DNA of 33,129 bases from NCBI GenBank assembly GCA_902532225.1, contig CACAHI010000009.1, positions 1-33,129 on the forward strand. Reading direction: 5' to 3'. The notes beneath the pieces were generated by a model. It ran no database searches. It saw only the letters and a program-made list of their open reading frames with translations, and was not told the origin of the DNA. Both the position numbers and the translations under genes were made by a program. This document shows, piece by piece, positions 30,965 through 33,129 of the stretch (positions are counted from its first letter, which is position 1; every line of letters starts with the position of its first letter). Origin of the DNA: an uncultured Pelagibacteraceae bacterium (GTDB lineage: Bacteria; Pseudomonadota; Alphaproteobacteria; Pelagibacterales; Pelagibacteraceae).

Positions 30965-31886
30965 AAGCTTCCATTAATTCATTCCACTCTCTTTTTGAAA
31001 GTCCGGAGTCTTCAATATTTACTTTTTCACCTTTAATTAGTTTTTGAATTATCTTTTTTCCTTTCGAAGAAACTTCTGTTCCTCCAACTCTGTAATCCAT
31101 AAATGCTTCATATGTTATTGGCACCCATTTTTTTACTGTTTCTAACATTGCATCTGCATATGTTCTAATTTCATATTGTGCATGGTGGTCTGCACGCAAT
31201 CTTAAAAAATTCATTAAATTTAATAAATCAGTTTTCCAATACCATTGTGTATAAGTATTTAAAGTTAAATTCATTCTGGCTAATTCTCTTGCGAGTCCGC
31301 TAGTACTCTCATCGATTACAGTTCCGTCATATTTTTCATTCAACATTGTTTCATAATTATTATATGTTTGCTCTGCATCATTTTTTAATAGATCCAGGAC
31401 TTTTTTTGCTTGCTCTCCTTCAAGAATGTCTCCTCGACCTTGACGATTATTTTTTGATTGAGCCGCTAAATGTTCAGGTGACGGTAAGTAAAATTCTTTA
31501 TCTAAAATTGAGTATCTTGCTGAGTATTCATTTACATTGGCTGTTCTGTGCCTAATCCATTGTCTTGCTATAAAAATTGGTAATTTAATATGATACTTTA
31601 TTTCGCACATTTCAAAAGGTGTGCTGTGCCAATGTCTCATCAAATATTTAATTAAACCAGAGTCTGTAGAAACTTTTTTTGTTCCTTTTCCATAAGAAAC
31701 TCTTGCAGCTTGAACAATTGACGTATCATCGCCCATGTAATCAATGACTCTTATAAAGCCATGGTCTAATATTGGAATGGCTTCATATAAAACTTTTTCT
31801 AGCTCTGGAGCAGTTACTCTTTTAGTTTTAGTTTCTTGAGACTGTTGTTCTTTAATTTCTTCTTTTTGTTCTTTAGTTAATTTCAT
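30939..31886 (-). CDS. thyX: Flavin-dependent thymidylate synthase
   Basis: ThyX motif [49 protein letters not shown]. Confidence 0.95.
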   Translation of the reverse strand: MKLTKEQKEEIKEQQSQETKTKRVTAPELEKVLYEAIPILDHGFIRVIDYMGDDTSIVQAARVSYGKGTKKVSTDSGLIKYLMRHWHSTPFEMCEIKYHIKLPIFIARQWIRHRTANVNEYSARYSILDKEFYLPSPEHLAAQSKNNRQGRGDILEGEQAKKVLDLLKNDAEQTYNNYETMLNEKYDGTVIDESTSGLARELARMNLTLNTYTQWYWKTDLLNLMNFLRLRADHHAQYEIRTYADAMLETVKKWVPITYEAFMDYRVGGTEVSSKGKKIIQKLIKGEKVNIEDSGLSKREWNELMEAFNLKDKLI

Positions 31887-32715
31887 TTAAAATATTGCAG
31901 TTTAAACATTTATAAGAATTTTTATTATAATAAATCATTAAATCATTCGAGCACTCGTTGCATTTATAGTCGATTTTATAACTAATTTTAGATTTATTGA
32001 TATTTTTTATGATCAAAAGATCATTTAATTTCATAACTATCAAGTCAAAAACGCTAACAAAAATTTGGGACTTTGGAATTTTTGATTTTCCAAGATTTCT
32101 ATTGCCCATCACTATTGGAACTTCAATCAAATTAATATTCATTTTATTCAAAAGCCAAATAATTTTAACGCCTAAACTATATCCTTTGGCTGTCAATTTA
32201 TTAAAAGGTAATTTTTTCAACGACTCTACATCATATGCTCTTAGATAGGTCGTGAATTCATTTAGTCTAATACCTAAAATTTTTTTTGAAACTAAATTAG
32301 CTGTAAAAGATAGAAATTTTCTAAAGCCTGTATAATTATTTTTTCCTCCCTCAACAAACCTGGAGCCAATAACAAAATTATTAATATCTGCTTTTTCAAT
32401 TATTTTCGGTAAGTAAATTGGATCATGTGAAAAATCAGCATCCATAGTTATTAAAATATTGTAATTAAATTTTATTGAATAAATTATCGACATAACGTGT
32501 GCTGATCCCAATCCATTTTTTTTTGGCCTTTCAATAATTTTAATTCTTTGATCATTTAAATCATTTATTAATTCTAAAGTTTTATCCTCTGATTTATCAT
32601 TTATTATTAATATATCTATATTTGGTGTATTTTTTTTTATTTGCCTAATTAACTCAATTATATTTTGAGCTTCTTTATAGGTTGGTATTGCAACTAAAAT
32701 TTTTTTACCATTCAT
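31873..32715 (-). CDS. Family 2 glycosyltransferase (dolichol/polyprenyl-P mannosyltransferase-like) with C-terminal zinc-ribbon-like tail
   Basis: [46 protein letters not shown]-terminal CNEC...CLNC. Confidence 0.9.
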   Translation of the reverse strand: MNGKKILVAIPTYKEAQNIIELIRQIKKNTPNIDILIINDKSEDKTLELINDLNDQRIKIIERPKKNGLGSAHVMSIIYSIKFNYNILITMDADFSHDPIYLPKIIEKADINNFVIGSRFVEGGKNNYTGFRKFLSFTANLVSKKILGIRLNEFTTYLRAYDVESLKKLPFNKLTAKGYSLGVKIIWLLNKMNINLIEVPIVMGNRNLGKSKIPKSQIFVSVFDLIVMKLNDLLIIKNINKSKISYKIDYKCNECSNDLMIYYNKNSYKCLNCNILNEIN

Positions 32716-32760
32716 AAATTCTAAATATATTTATATAAAAAATGGTGTTAAAAAAAGATA

Positions 32761-33129
32761 ATGTTTTATAAAAAAAAAATTTATTTTTATATAATAGGCT
32801 CTTTAAGCTTAATTTTAGGTTATGTCATTAAAGAAAATTCAGCTGGAGGAGGTTTGCATGATTTTAATGTATTAAGTCCTCATATATTAAACTTTTCGAA
32901 AGATAATCATATTGCAATTAAATTATTTTTTTCTGATGGGGCTGCATTAATTCACTCACCATTCTTTTATTTTGTTTCAGGAAAAATTACTAATTTATTA
33001 AAAAATTTTGATAATTTTAGAATTTTTTATTTATTATTCTGTTTAGTTCTGCCCTATATTCACTTTAAAATTTTAAAAGAGAAGTTTAATTCAAATAAAA
33101 CTCTTATTTATATATTATCTTTTCTTATA
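32761..33129 (+). CDS. Integral membrane protein, N-terminal part; 3' end off window (possibly GT-C-type glycosyltransferase)
   Basis: Open frame from the ATG at 32761 to the window end: MFYKKKIYFYIIGSLSLILGYVIKENSAGGGLHDFNVLSPHILNF...HSPFFYFVSGKI. Missing from the ORF track because it runs off the edge. Confidence 0.5.
   Translation, partial: MFYKKKIYFYIIGSLSLILGYVIKENSAGGGLHDFNVLSPHILNFSKDNHIAIKLFFSDGAALIHSPFFYFVSGKITNLLKNFDNFRIFYLLFCLVLPYIHFKILKEKFNSNKTLIYILSFLI

Noticed and set aside
31346-32248. Plus-strand ORFs at 31346-31555 and 31997-32248
   Set aside because: Antisense to thyX and the GT2 gene.

Overview
Low-GC, gene-dense chromosomal window. Gene content, compact overlapping genes and strong A/T bias suggest a streamlined marine alphaproteobacterium, possibly SAR11/Pelagibacterales-like; this is inference, with no search run. 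From left to right it contains: a truncated sulfatase/LTA-synthase-like membrane protein; a GAF-PP2C (RsbU-type) phosphatase; a prepilin peptidase (PilD) and a small membrane protein; a minus-strand block of an autotransporter-like protein, PilY1, a secreted hypothetical protein, PilX/PilW/PilV/FimT-type minor pilins and PilT; the rod-shape block mreB-mreC-mreD-mrdA-rodA; the branched-chain amino acid block ilvB-ilvH-ilvC-leuA; miaA, a DegP-type protease, DUF2065, hflC and hflK; plus-strand mrp; thyX; a GT2 glycosyltransferase; and a truncated membrane protein. Most of this is ordinary core genome. The accessory-like part is about 3.5-14.9 kb (pilus plus autotransporter). Points worth a second look: a PilY1 whose vWA domain appears split by a large NHL-like beta-propeller insertion; a putative adhesin cotranscribed with the pilus tip genes, with an 11-nt homopolymer in its signal-peptide codons; an Mrp lacking both the CxxC motif and the N-terminal DUF59 domain; candidate leaderless promoters at the first genes of operons; and a GT2 enzyme with a C-terminal zinc-ribbon-like tail. 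I did not find a CRISPR array, tRNA, rRNA, transposon or recognisable defence system.
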